In this document: positions 1 to 6,715 of the stretch, in pieces | Layout of the letters: every line of letters starts with the position of its first letter | Numbering within the stretch: position 1 is the stretch's first letter | From: Thermoflexus sp. | Lineage (GTDB): Bacteria; Chloroflexota; Anaerolineae; Thermoflexales; Thermoflexaceae | NCBI RefSeq assembly: GCF_034432235.1 | Contig: NZ_DAOUCJ010000060.1 | Coordinates: forward strand, 1 to 15,081 | DNA: 15,081 nucleotides | Direction of reading: 5' to 3' | The notes under the pieces: generated by a model | Told to the model about the DNA's origin: nothing | The model's database searches: none | Seen by the model: the letters and a program-made list of their open reading frames with translations, nothing else | Translations under genes and position numbers: made by a program

Positions 1-183
1 GTAAGGGGCGTTCGGATGCAGACCCATCTCATGCATCACATACAGAATCCGGCGCTGCACCGGCTTCAGCCCATCCCGCACATCCGGCAGCGCCCGCGCC
101 ACAATCACGCTCATGGCGTAATCGAGATAGGCGGTCTTGAGCTGTTCCTCGATGCCCACCGGGATCACGTTCTCCATTGTCAT
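1..183 (-). CDS. gyrA: DNA gyrase subunit A, N-terminal part (runs off the left edge)
   Basis: Only the first 61 codons lie in the window. The translation opens MTMENVIPVGIEEQ and then carries the conserved GyrA/ParC start: YLDYAMSVIVARALPDVRDG (residues 19-38) followed by LKPVQRRILYVMHEMG. This is the beginning of the breakage-reunion domain of type II topoisomerases. GyrA is the DNA-cleaving subunit that works with GyrB to add negative supercoils. The start is the ATG at 181-183, because AGGGAGGT lies 7 bases upstream (191-198 on the plus strand). A second in-frame ATG two codons later has no such site. The catalytic tyrosine and the C-terminal pinwheel are outside the window, so ParC cannot be fully excluded. 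GyrA is the more likely call from the sequence of the opening residues. Confidence 0.93.
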   Translation of the reverse strand, partial: MTMENVIPVGIEEQLKTAYLDYAMSVIVARALPDVRDGLKPVQRRILYVMHEMGLHPNAPY

Positions 184-464
184 CTACCGGACCTCCCTGA
201 GATCAAGCTGGCGCCGTTCGAGCCCGCCCCGGGCGGGCCGGGAGGGTTCGCACGGCCGGGTTCCCATTTCCCCTCTCTATGGCCCGAGGGATGCCGGAAG
301 GGGAGAATCCTCGGGGGTTGGGGAGCTGCCTCCGACGCCCCCAACCCATGGGATCTCCCTGAGGGGAAGAGAGCCCTCGCCCCGAAGATGATGCCGATGA
401 TCCGAAGGGGGCCATCCGGGGGAACCCGTGCCGTTCTGGAACCTCCCCAGGCACAACCTTAGCG

Positions 465-494
465 ATTCTACCTGAAGGGATAGGAAGGCGCGAA
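465..494 (-). promoter_or_regulatory. Candidate gyrA promoter
   Basis: Read on the minus strand, TAGAAT (465-470) is a good -10 box. TTCGCG (489-494) is a weak -35 box 18 bases upstream. Transcription would start near 458, leaving a leader of about 275 bases before gyrA. The -35 match is poor, so this is a candidate only. Confidence 0.3.
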
Positions 495-641
495 TTCCCT
501 GGGGGGGGTGGAGCCTGTTGCCTTCGGGGGCCGATCCCGTCCTCTTTCTTCCCGGGAGGAGAACAGGGGTTCCTGAGGCCGGTCGGAGCGTCGGAAGCGC
601 CCCAGCTCGAAGGAAAAGCCCGGTAACCCGGCAAAGCCATG

Positions 642-670
642 TTGTCAGGATCCCCAGCGCTCTTTATAAT
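642..670 (+). promoter_or_regulatory. Sigma-70-type promoter for rplS
   Basis: TTGTCA (642-647) and TATAAT (665-670) are separated by exactly 17 bases, which is close to the vegetative sigma-factor consensus. The predicted start is near 677, about 75 bases before the rplS ATG. Confidence 0.85.
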
Positions 671-751
671 TCATCCCTGCGTCTATGATCTGTCTGAAAA
701 GAGAATCAAGGCCATGGGCGGGTGGGAAACTCTCCTGGCGAGGGAAGCGGG

Positions 752-1165
752 ATGAGCGATTTAATCCTTCAGCAGCTGGAGCGGGAATGGGTCGCCGGCC
801 GTTCGGTGCCGGAGCTCCGCCCGGGGGATGTGGTGCGGGTGCATGTTCGGATTCGAGAGGGAGATAAGGAGCGGGTGCAGGTGTTCCAGGGGACGGTGAT
901 CCGCATCCGGGGCAGCGGCACCGGGCGCACCTTCACGGTGCGGCGGATCGCCGCCCACGGGATCGGGGTGGAGCGCACGTTCCCCCTTTACTCCCCCCGG
1001 ATCGATCGGATCGAGGTGGTGCGGCATTCCCGGGTTCGCCGGGCCCGGTTGTATTACCTGCGTGAGCGCTTCGGCAAGGCGGCCCGCCTGAAAGAGCGCC
1101 TGATCGCCGCCCCGGAGGCGGCGGAGCCAGAAGAAGCCATAGAGGCTCCGGAAGCCGAATCCTGA
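752..1165 (+). CDS. rplS: 50S ribosomal protein L19
   Basis: The 137-residue product is L19, a large-subunit protein at the 30S-50S interface. The family's core is plain: a GDVVRVHVRIREGDKERVQV segment, FQGTVIRIRGSG, FTVRRIAAHGIGVERTFPLY, SPRIDRIEVVR, and the basic VRRARLYYLRERFGKAARLK. About 20 residues beyond the usual end form an alanine- and glutamate-rich acidic tail. I chose the ATG at 752 because GAGGGA lies just upstream and the family begins near MSDLILQQLE. An upstream GTG at 722 would add ten unrelated residues. The gene is preceded by its own strong promoter and followed by a hairpin, so it looks monocistronic. The common partners rpsP, rimM and trmD are not adjacent. Confidence 0.97.
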   Translation: MSDLILQQLEREWVAGRSVPELRPGDVVRVHVRIREGDKERVQVFQGTVIRIRGSGTGRTFTVRRIAAHGIGVERTFPLYSPRIDRIEVVRHSRVRRARLYYLRERFGKAARLKERLIAAPEAAEPEEAIEAPEAES

Positions 1166-1189
1166 TTCTCCCATCGGGCGCCCCGCGCC

Positions 1190-1220
1190 GGTAGGGACGA
1201 CCCAACGGGTCGCCCCTACC
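1190..1220. terminator. Hairpin between convergent genes, possible bidirectional terminator or interspersed palindrome
   Basis: The arms GGTAGGGACGACCC (1190-1203) and its near-complement (1207-1220) form a 14-bp stem with one A-C mismatch and a 3-base loop. It starts 24 bases after the rplS stop and abuts the stop codon of the converging small gene. No clear T run follows on either side. GTAGGGGCGACCC-type palindromes are, to my recollection, dispersed in many bacterial genomes, so it could be a repeat element that serves as a terminator. Confidence 0.55.
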
Positions 1221-1529
1221 TCATTGACCTTCCAGGCGGCGGCGCAGGCGACGGCGCAGATCGCCGGGCCACGACTCCGCGGGGCGCTGGGGGCGGCTCT
1301 GAACGAGGCGCCGGATCGCGGCGCGGATCTCCTCGGGATCGTAGCCTTCGAGGGAGGCGGCTAGGCGTTGCAGGAGCTGCTGTTCCTCGGGCGAAAGGGG
1401 GCGGCCGATCTCCTGATCCAGCTGGGTCAGCGCCAGCAGCAGCGCCCGCTCGTCTTCCGAGAGGTCCGGCAATCGTTCCAGAAGACGCCGGATCGCCCCG
1501 GGGGGGATCGCGGATTCCGATAGGCTCAC
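1221..1529 (-). CDS. Small charged helical protein of unknown function
   Basis: I do not recognise a family. The 102-residue product has no signal peptide or membrane segment. It is rich in Leu, Glu and Arg, with two stretches that look like amphipathic helices (about residues 12-38 and 45-76, including SPEEQQLLQRLAASLEGYD) and an arginine-rich end (RRRLRRRLEGQ). The start is a GTG at 1527-1529, supported by AAGGAGG at 1534-1540. The strong ribosome site and codon-position GC bias make it a likely real gene. It converges on rplS and is the last gene of the minus-strand run. A TATAAC box at 1578-1583 suggests its own promoter. Confidence 0.75.
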   Translation of the reverse strand: MSLSESAIPPGAIRRLLERLPDLSEDERALLLALTQLDQEIGRPLSPEEQQLLQRLAASLEGYDPEEIRAAIRRLVQSRPQRPAESWPGDLRRRLRRRLEGQ

Positions 1530-1577
1530 GGATCCTCCTTGGGGGAGGGGTGGGTTTCACCGCCCTGCTCTGCTCAT

Positions 1578-1583
1578 GTTATA
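1578..1583 (-). promoter_or_regulatory. Candidate -10 box for the small helical protein gene
   Basis: On the minus strand TATAAC matches the -10 consensus at five of six positions, about 50 bases before the GTG start. No good -35 box sits at the expected distance. Confidence 0.35.
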
Positions 1584-1671
1584 CCGATTTCCCATAGAGC
1601 CGGAATTCCACCATGTGTTCCCTCCAGGGGTCTCTCTCCTCTCGGGATCCTCTCATGGAAAGCCGCGCTCG

Positions 1672-3018
1672 CTATTTCGGCTCCCGAACCGGACGCAATG
1701 CGGATTCCACGATGTAAACCGGCATCCCGCCGATCATGCAGGCTGAGCCGATCCGTTGCCGGCACAAGGCCCCGGGAAGTTCCACGCGATACCGAGATCC
1801 GGCGCTTTCCACCGGGACGGGATTCCCCATCCCATCCATGGCGCCCCGCAACCTCCCCTGCCGTTCCAGAGCGATCGATTGAGGCCGGGGGAAGCGGGAC
1901 CAGGCGATCCAGACCCTTCCGTTCAGCTTCTGAACTTCCACCACGGTCACGGAATCCCGGCGGATCAGGCGGGCATGGATGGCATCGGCCAAGACATGGA
2001 TGGCCACTCGATACGCGTGGAACGCGGGGCGCAGCGAGCCGTCCTCCCGCACAAGGCCGAAGGGCTCCGGGTTGGCGAAGTGGTCGGTGGGGTTGTCGAT
2101 CAACTTGTAGATCGCGAACCGCTCGGTCCCGGCCGCGAGGGCCATGGCCACGGCCTGCCCGATGAACGCCGCCTGCTCTTCCAGGGCGACCCGGAACATG
2201 GCGTGGGGAACCGGCCAGGACGGATCCTCGGAAGGCGCGGCGTTGGTTTCCGTCAGCCAGATGGGCTTGTCGAAACCGTGGGCCTGCATCCGCTCATGGT
2301 GCCAGCGGATCAGGTCGTAGAGGCTGTCCGGGTTGAAATAGAGGTTGACGCAGAGGCCGTCAAAATAGCGGTTGTAGCGAGGCGCCTCCGGATCGCGGTC
2401 CAGGGCCTCCAAGAAGCGCTCAAAGTAGGGCCGGCGTCCATAGACTGCATCCCACCAGTAGGTGAAGGCCCCAAGGAGCACCCGGTTCTCCCGATTCAAT
2501 CCTTTCAGCGTGCGATAGGATACCCGCAGCAGGCGGACCAGATCCGCTTCCGTTCCGCCCCATGTGTAGCCCGGGTAGGAGGGATCCCAGATGTCCGGTT
2601 CATTCCAGATGATCCAGGTTCGGATATATGGGTAGGTGGTGGCCAGGCGGCGCAGGAAGGCAGCCCACCGGTTCTCCGGCCGGCTTTCTTCTTCGTAGAG
2701 GCCTCTCGGGACCCCCGGGATCCGCGGGTCGGCGCGGGCCCATCCAGGGGTCCCCAGCACGAGGGCGACGATCTCCCGACCGGCCCGATGCTCCGCCTCC
2801 AGCCGTTCCGCTGGCCACGGCGGGTTCCAGTCCTCCGGGCCGTTCGGCTGGATCTCATGCCAGGCGAAGCGCACCCGCGTCCAGGCGACGCCCAGCTCGG
2901 CGGCGCGTTCAGGGGCTTCCGGGGATTCCACCACGCCGAACCGGGGATCCGGCGGCGCGGCGGCCAGAAGGAGGGATCCGAGGAGGGCGAGGACCGTATG
3001 TTTCCGGCTATAACACAT
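1672..3018 (-). CDS. Secreted glycoside hydrolase-like TIM-barrel protein (clan A type)
   Basis: The product is 448 residues. A signal peptide is visible (MCYSRKH, then a hydrophobic stretch TVLALLGSLLLAAA to about residue 21), so export is expected. The sequence then resembles clan GH-A barrels such as GH5 and GH39. WNEPD places a general acid/base at Glu140, and PIWLTETNAAP places a nucleophile at Glu257. RVRFAWHEIQP and the WW/YF-rich segments would line a sugar cleft. Substrate cannot be told. The ATG at 3016-3018 is preferred because GAGGT lies 5 bases upstream. The ATG at 3028-3030 has no ribosome site and would place MRSP before the signal. The start overlaps the end of the dGTPase-like gene by 11 bases, suggesting translational coupling within the thrS transcript. 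Confidence 0.82.
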   Translation of the reverse strand: MCYSRKHTVLALLGSLLLAAAPPDPRFGVVESPEAPERAAELGVAWTRVRFAWHEIQPNGPEDWNPPWPAERLEAEHRAGREIVALVLGTPGWARADPRIPGVPRGLYEEESRPENRWAAFLRRLATTYPYIRTWIIWNEPDIWDPSYPGYTWGGTEADLVRLLRVSYRTLKGLNRENRVLLGAFTYWWDAVYGRRPYFERFLEALDRDPEAPRYNRYFDGLCVNLYFNPDSLYDLIRWHHERMQAHGFDKPIWLTETNAAPSEDPSWPVPHAMFRVALEEQAAFIGQAVAMALAAGTERFAIYKLIDNPTDHFANPEPFGLVREDGSLRPAFHAYRVAIHVLADAIHARLIRRDSVTVVEVQKLNGRVWIAWSRFPRPQSIALERQGRLRGAMDGMGNPVPVESAGSRYRVELPGALCRQRIGSACMIGGMPVYIVESALRPVREPK

Positions 3019-4159
3019 CGGTGACCTCATATAGGCGGCGGTATTCTTCGAGGGCGAATCGATCGGTCATCCCGGCGATGTAATCGCAGACCACCCGATG
3101 GAGATCTCCTTCCTCCCGGATGCGATCCTGAACCCAGTAGGGGAGCTGTTCGGGCTCCTCGATGTAGGCCCGGAAGAGCGCCTCGAGGATGCGTTCCGCC
3201 TTGGCCTGCATGCGCACGACATAAGGGTGGCGGTAGAGGCGTCGGTAAAGGAACGCCTTCAGCTCCTGGACCTTCCCGGCCATGGCCTCCGAGAACCCGG
3301 CCAGGGGAAGGGGATGATCCCGGATCTCATCGGGGGAACGGGGCCGGAGCTCCTGCAGGCGCCGATCGGTGGCGGCGATCACGTCCGTCACCATCATCCC
3401 GATGAGCCGGCGCACCAGCCGGTAACGGATCAGGTCGTTGAACCCCTTCCCATCCCAGCCGATGGCGCGCTGGAGCTCCTCCCAGAGCGCAAGGCCATCG
3501 AGATCCTCCGGGCGGATCAGGCCGGCGCGCAGGCCGTCGTCCAGATCGTGGGCGGTGTAGGCCAGCTCATCGGCCAGGTTGGCGATCTGGCCCTCCAGGG
3601 TCGGGCGGCGGTGGGGCTCGAAGTCCCGGATCAGGGGATGATCATATTCCGTCTCATGCTTCACCAGCCCCTCCAGGACCTCATACGTCAGGTTGAGGCC
3701 ACGGAACTCGGGGTACCGGCGTTCCAGATGGGTCACGATCCGGAAGGATTGGGCGTTGTGTTCGAACCCGCCGTGATTCCGCATCAGACGGTCCAGGGTC
3801 TGCTCCCCCGCGTGGCCGAAAGGCGGATGGCCCAGGTCGTGGGCTAGACAGATGGCCTCCACCAGATCCTCGTTGACCCCCAGGGCCCGGGCGATGGTCC
3901 GCCCGATCTGCGCCACCTCCAGGGTATGGGTGAGGCGGGTGCGGTAGTAGTCGCCCTCGGTGACGATGAAGACCTGGGTTTTGTGCTTCAGCCGGCGGAA
4001 GGCGGTGGTGTGAAGGATGCGATCCCGATCCCGCTGGAAGGCCGTGCGGTAAGCGTGCTCGGGCTCCGGATGCTGTCGGCCCCGGCTGAGCCGGCTGCGC
4101 TGGCCGTAGGGGGCCAGGATCTGATCTTCCAAGGCCTCAAGATCTTCGCGGGTGCGCAT
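3008..4159 (-). CDS. dGTPase-like HD-domain deoxynucleotide triphosphohydrolase
   Basis: The 383-residue product belongs to the deoxyguanosinetriphosphate triphosphohydrolase-like family, which splits dNTPs into nucleoside and tripolyphosphate. The metal site of the HD fold is complete: His78 in RLTHTLEVAQ, His107-Asp108 in AHDLGHPPFGH, and Asp197 in NLADELAY. The preceding SRGRQHPEPEHAYRTAFQRD and LHTTAFRRLKHKTQVF segments are typical of the bacterial family. The start at 4157-4159 (MRTREDLEALEDQ) fits family members and has GGAG 8 bases upstream. The open frame extends to 4288 with unrelated GC-rich sequence, and ATG at 4169-4171 is an alternative. It lies 125 bases behind thrS in the same direction and overlaps the glycosidase start. 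Substrate preference is not visible, so I give no symbol. Confidence 0.93.
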   Translation of the reverse strand: MRTREDLEALEDQILAPYGQRSRLSRGRQHPEPEHAYRTAFQRDRDRILHTTAFRRLKHKTQVFIVTEGDYYRTRLTHTLEVAQIGRTIARALGVNEDLVEAICLAHDLGHPPFGHAGEQTLDRLMRNHGGFEHNAQSFRIVTHLERRYPEFRGLNLTYEVLEGLVKHETEYDHPLIRDFEPHRRPTLEGQIANLADELAYTAHDLDDGLRAGLIRPEDLDGLALWEELQRAIGWDGKGFNDLIRYRLVRRLIGMMVTDVIAATDRRLQELRPRSPDEIRDHPLPLAGFSEAMAGKVQELKAFLYRRLYRHPYVVRMQAKAERILEALFRAYIEEPEQLPYWVQDRIREEGDLHRVVCDYIAGMTDRFALEEYRRLYEVTDVL

Positions 4160-4284
4160 CCCGGGCTCCATAGCGAAGGATGCGGAAGGCCTCTGCATGC
4201 ATATGGCGGAAGGGGGGCGGGCGGGTCGCCGGAGGCGATTCCCACCGCCCCCTGCTCTCCCGGGAAGAGGCTGGCGCGGGAACC
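4160..4284 (-). other. thrS to dGTPase-like gene spacer with a GC-rich hairpin
   Basis: This 125-base gap contains a compact hairpin TCGCC-GGA-GGCGA (4226-4238) flanked by G-rich and C-rich arms. No T run follows it on the minus strand, so an intrinsic terminator is not supported. It could pause or process the transcript. Confidence 0.35.
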
Positions 4285-6075
4285 TCACAGGCCGCGGCGA
4301 GCGCGAATGGCCTCCAGGGCACGGTTCAGGAACGCCTCCAGGCTCATCGCCCCCAGATCCTCGCCGGTCCGCAGGCGCACAGCCACGGTGCCCGCGGCCT
4401 GCTCCCGATCTCCCACGATCAGCATATAAGGGACTTTTTGCAGCTGGGCGTCCCGGATCTTGGCCTGCATCCGCTCGCTGCGATCGTCCACCTCCACCCG
4501 CAGGCCGGCTTCCCGGAGCCTGACTCCGATCTCATGGGCGTAGGAGACGTGGCGGTCGGTGATGGGGATGACCACCGCCTGGACGGGGGCCAGCCAGACC
4601 GGGAAGGCACCGGCGTAGTGTTCCGTCAGGATGCCGATGAAGCGCTCGAAGGAGCCGAAGATGGCCCGGTGGATCATCACCGGGCGCTTGGGCGCGCCGT
4701 CCCGATCCATATACTCCAGCCCGAATCGCTCGGGCATCTGGAAATCCAGCTGCACGGTGGCCAGCTGCCAGTCCCGGCCGATGGCGTCCTTCACCTGGAC
4801 GTCGATCTTGGGCCCGTAGAAGGCGCCCTCGCCTTCCTTCAGGCCGTATTCGATGCCCCGGCGCTCCAGGGCCTGGCGCAGGGCCTCCTCGGCGATCTCC
4901 CACAGCTTCGGGTCTCCCATCGCCTTGGGGGGCTTCGTGCTCAGGAAGAACTCCGGCTGGAAATCGAAGATGCGGTAGAAACTGTAGATCAGGTCCAGGA
5001 CGCCGTCGATCTCCTCCAGGATCTGATCGGGCCGGCAGTAGATGTGGGCGTCGTCCATGGTGATCTGCCGCACCCGCAGCATCCCGTGGAGGGTCCCCGA
5101 GCGCTCAAAGCGGTGCAGCCGCCCGATCTCGTTCAGCCGCAGCGGGAGATCCCGATAGGAGCGCAAACGGGAGCGATAGATGATCGTGGACTCCGGGCAG
5201 TTCATCGGCTTGAGGGAGAACTCCTGCCCCTCCACCTCCAGCAGGAACATGTTCTCCTTGTAGTGCTCCCAATGGCCGGACTGTTCCCATAGCTTCCGGT
5301 GGACCAGGATAGGCGTGGAGATCTCCTGGTAGCCCCGGCGATCGTGTTCCTCCCGCCAGAGGCGCTCCAGCTCGCGGAAGATCACCATCCCCTTCGGGTG
5401 CCAGAAGGGGGCGCCCGGTGCGATCTCGTGGAAGGAGAAGAGATCCAGCTCCCGGCCCAGGCGCCGGTGGTCGCGTTTTTTGGCTTCCTCCAGCCGCCAG
5501 AGATACTGCTCCAGCTGCTCCGGCGTCTCCCAGGCGGTCCCGTAGATGCGCTGGAGCATCGGACGGCGCTCATCGCCGCGCCAGTAGGCCCCGGCCACGT
5601 GGAGCAGCTTGAAGGCCCCCGGGTGGATCTGGCCGGTGTGTTCCACGTGGGGGCCGCGGCACAGGTCTTCAAACGTGTCGTGCCGGTAGGTGGTGAGGAC
5701 CGGGCGCTGGCCGGGCGGGAGCGGGTTGCCGTATTCGTCGGTGCCGCGCTGGAGGATGTCCTCGATGAGCTCCAGCTTGTAGGGCTGATCTTTGAAAAGC
5801 GCGCGGGCCTCCTCCGGGGTCACCTCGCGGCGGATGAAAGGATGGTTCCCGGCGATGATCTCCCGCATCCGCGCCTCGATCCGCTCCAGGTCCTCCGGCG
5901 TCAGCGGGCGGGGCAGGTCGAAGTCATAGTAGAAGCCGTCCTCGATGGGCGGCCCGATCCCCAGCTTGCCCTCGGGGAACATCTCCAGGACCGCCTGGGC
6001 CATGATATGGGCGCACGAATGGCGGATGCGATAAAGCCATGTATCCTGATAGGGCACGATCTTCTTCTGCGGCAT
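4285..6075 (-). CDS. thrS: Threonyl-tRNA synthetase, without TGS domain
   Basis: The 596-residue product charges tRNA-Thr with threonine in the cytoplasm. It starts directly in the editing (N2) domain: HSCAH (His19, His23), then DLCRGPHVEHTG with Cys139 and His143. The class II catalytic core follows, with FWHPKGM, the zinc ligand Cys293 in MNCP, HGMLRVRQITMDDAHIYC with His344, and a third zinc ligand in VMIHRAIFGS. The anticodon-binding domain ends the protein (APVQAVVIPI, DDRSERMQAKIRDAQLQKVPYM). The roughly 60-residue TGS domain of the E. coli enzyme is missing; the start ATG (6073-6075) has GAGGAGG 6 bases upstream, so the N-terminus is genuine. A T-box leader precedes it. The dGTPase-like and glycosidase genes follow in the same direction. 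Confidence 0.97.
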   Translation of the reverse strand: MPQKKIVPYQDTWLYRIRHSCAHIMAQAVLEMFPEGKLGIGPPIEDGFYYDFDLPRPLTPEDLERIEARMREIIAGNHPFIRREVTPEEARALFKDQPYKLELIEDILQRGTDEYGNPLPPGQRPVLTTYRHDTFEDLCRGPHVEHTGQIHPGAFKLLHVAGAYWRGDERRPMLQRIYGTAWETPEQLEQYLWRLEEAKKRDHRRLGRELDLFSFHEIAPGAPFWHPKGMVIFRELERLWREEHDRRGYQEISTPILVHRKLWEQSGHWEHYKENMFLLEVEGQEFSLKPMNCPESTIIYRSRLRSYRDLPLRLNEIGRLHRFERSGTLHGMLRVRQITMDDAHIYCRPDQILEEIDGVLDLIYSFYRIFDFQPEFFLSTKPPKAMGDPKLWEIAEEALRQALERRGIEYGLKEGEGAFYGPKIDVQVKDAIGRDWQLATVQLDFQMPERFGLEYMDRDGAPKRPVMIHRAIFGSFERFIGILTEHYAGAFPVWLAPVQAVVIPITDRHVSYAHEIGVRLREAGLRVEVDDRSERMQAKIRDAQLQKVPYMLIVGDREQAAGTVAVRLRTGEDLGAMSLEAFLNRALEAIRARRGL

Positions 6076-6157
6076 CTGGAGCCTCCTCAAAGGGCCTGGA
6101 AGGGCCGGAAATCCCGGGCTGCGCCCGGTCCAGGGAAGGCCATAGCGATCCGGTCGG

Positions 6158-6197
6158 AAAAAAACGCGCCTCCCGTCCCATCGGGACGGGAGGCGCG
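6158..6197 (-). terminator. Intrinsic terminator of the thrS T-box leader
   Basis: A perfect 15-bp stem (6165-6179 with 6183-6197, arms CGCGCCTCCCGTCCC and complement, 3-base loop) is followed on the minus strand by seven T (6158-6164). It lies 82 bases before the thrS ATG. The 5' arm overlaps sequence that can pair with the T-box bulge region, as needed for a terminator/antiterminator switch. Confidence 0.93.
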
Positions 6198-6412
6198 GGC
6201 CTCCCGCGGTTCCACCCCATTTCGACCGCGCCCCGCGCGGTCGCCCTCTTCGCCCGTTAACGGGGGCATGCCGTCCGCCCCTACCCCGGCCGTGCCGGAT
6301 CGGAGCGGCCCCTCCGGGGTGGTATCCTCCCGGCCGCCACGACGGGCCCTCTCAGCCGGCGGGGCCCGCGCTCTGGCGTGACGGGATTCGGAAGGACGTG
6401 TCCCCTTCGTCG
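6158..6412 (-). promoter_or_regulatory. T-box riboswitch leader of thrS (threonine specifier)
   Basis: Read on the minus strand, the leader contains the T-box core GGGTGGAACCGCG (6205-6217). Its UGGA can pair with the 3' end of uncharged tRNA. Just upstream is a perfect 7-bp stem III hairpin (GACCGCG/CGCGGTC, 6224-6242), and just downstream a perfect 15-bp terminator. Further upstream, CCCGTTAACGGG (6253-6264) could belong to stem II. An AGAGGGCC...GGCC arm (6332-6353) resembles the distal part of stem I. Two tandem ACC triplets (6318-6323) follow it and are candidate threonine specifiers. The 5' boundary near 6412 (GACGAAGGGGAC) is approximate. Known role of the family: uncharged tRNA stabilises the antiterminator and lets transcription reach the synthetase gene. 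Confidence 0.9.
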
Positions 6413-6460
6413 GGTTGGTCGAGCGGGGGGCTGTCTGAGCCTCCCCGCCTCGGAGAAGGC

Positions 6461-6486
6461 AAAGGCCCGCCCCCGAAGGGGCGGGC
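6461..6486 (-). terminator. Intrinsic terminator behind tRNA-Val
   Basis: On the minus strand GCCCGCCCC-UUCG-GGGGCGGGC (6465-6486) is a 9-bp stem with a stable UUCG tetraloop, starting 10 bases after the tRNA. The T tract is short (CTTT), so some read-through is possible. Confidence 0.75.
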
Positions 6487-6496
6487 GCCCGGCGGA

Positions 6497-6570
6497 TGGG
6501 CGGTAGAGGACTCGAACCTCTGACCTCCGCGTTGTCAACACGGCGCTCTCACCACCTGAGCTAACCGCCC
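6497..6570 (-). tRNA. tRNA-Val (anticodon GAC)
   Basis: The 74-base cloverleaf folds completely. The acceptor arm is GGGCGGT/ACCGCCC with discriminator A. The D arm is GCTC...GAGC. The anticodon stem CCGTG/CGCGG (one U-G pair) closes the loop TTGACAA, giving anticodon GAC. The variable loop is AGGTC, and the T arm is AGAGG-TTCGAGT-CCTCT. CCA is not encoded (the genome reads TCC after the discriminator), so CCA must be added after transcription. It reads GUC and GUU codons. Confidence 0.95.
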
Positions 6571-6582
6571 ATCTCACTTGAG

Positions 6583-6611
6583 ATTATAACGGGAAGAAGC
6601 GCAAGGGGCAA
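6583..6611 (-). promoter_or_regulatory. Promoter of tRNA-Val
   Basis: On the minus strand TTGCCC (6606-6611) and a perfect TATAAT (6583-6588) are 17 bases apart. The predicted start falls within about 10 bases of the tRNA 5' end. Transcripts that pass the tRNA terminator would enter the thrS leader. Confidence 0.8.
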
Positions 6612-6715
6612 GGACCGTTTCAGGGCCTTCCGGCCGCGCCTCGCGCCGTCTTGAGGGCATCCGTCCGATGCAAGAAGAACGCTACCCCCGCGCGGCAGGC
6701 CCGGACGCTCTGGGA

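Larger units (their letters stand above)
184..751. other. Divergent gyrA-rplS intergenic region (568 bases)
   Basis: No convincing gene lies here; open frames on both strands have no ribosome site and no family resemblance. The right end carries the rplS promoter. The left part would be the leader of gyrA. It contains a GC-rich inverted repeat at 223-237 and a 9-bp stem (315-323 with 339-347, arms GGGTTGGGG/CCCCAACCC, 15-base loop). No run of T follows either, so they do not look like intrinsic terminators. Confidence 0.6.

Noticed and set aside
223..237. Hairpin CCCGCCC/GGGCGGG as a terminator before gyrA
   Set aside because: The arms leave almost no loop, no T run follows, and the region lies between divergent genes where no transcript should end.
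1756..3024. Long plus-strand open frame (422 codons) opposite the glycosidase
   Set aside because: It is the antisense shadow of a GC-rich gene. It has no ribosome site and low-complexity composition, while the minus strand has a signal peptide and catalytic motifs.
4180..5292. Long plus-strand frames opposite thrS (also 5299-6381) and opposite the dGTPase-like gene (3098-3847)
   Set aside because: They mirror clearly homologous genes, and their high-GC codon bias explains the lack of stops.
6281..6577. Minus-strand open frame of 98 codons between tRNA-Val and thrS
   Set aside because: It runs through the tRNA gene, its terminator and the start of the T-box leader, so it is not coding.
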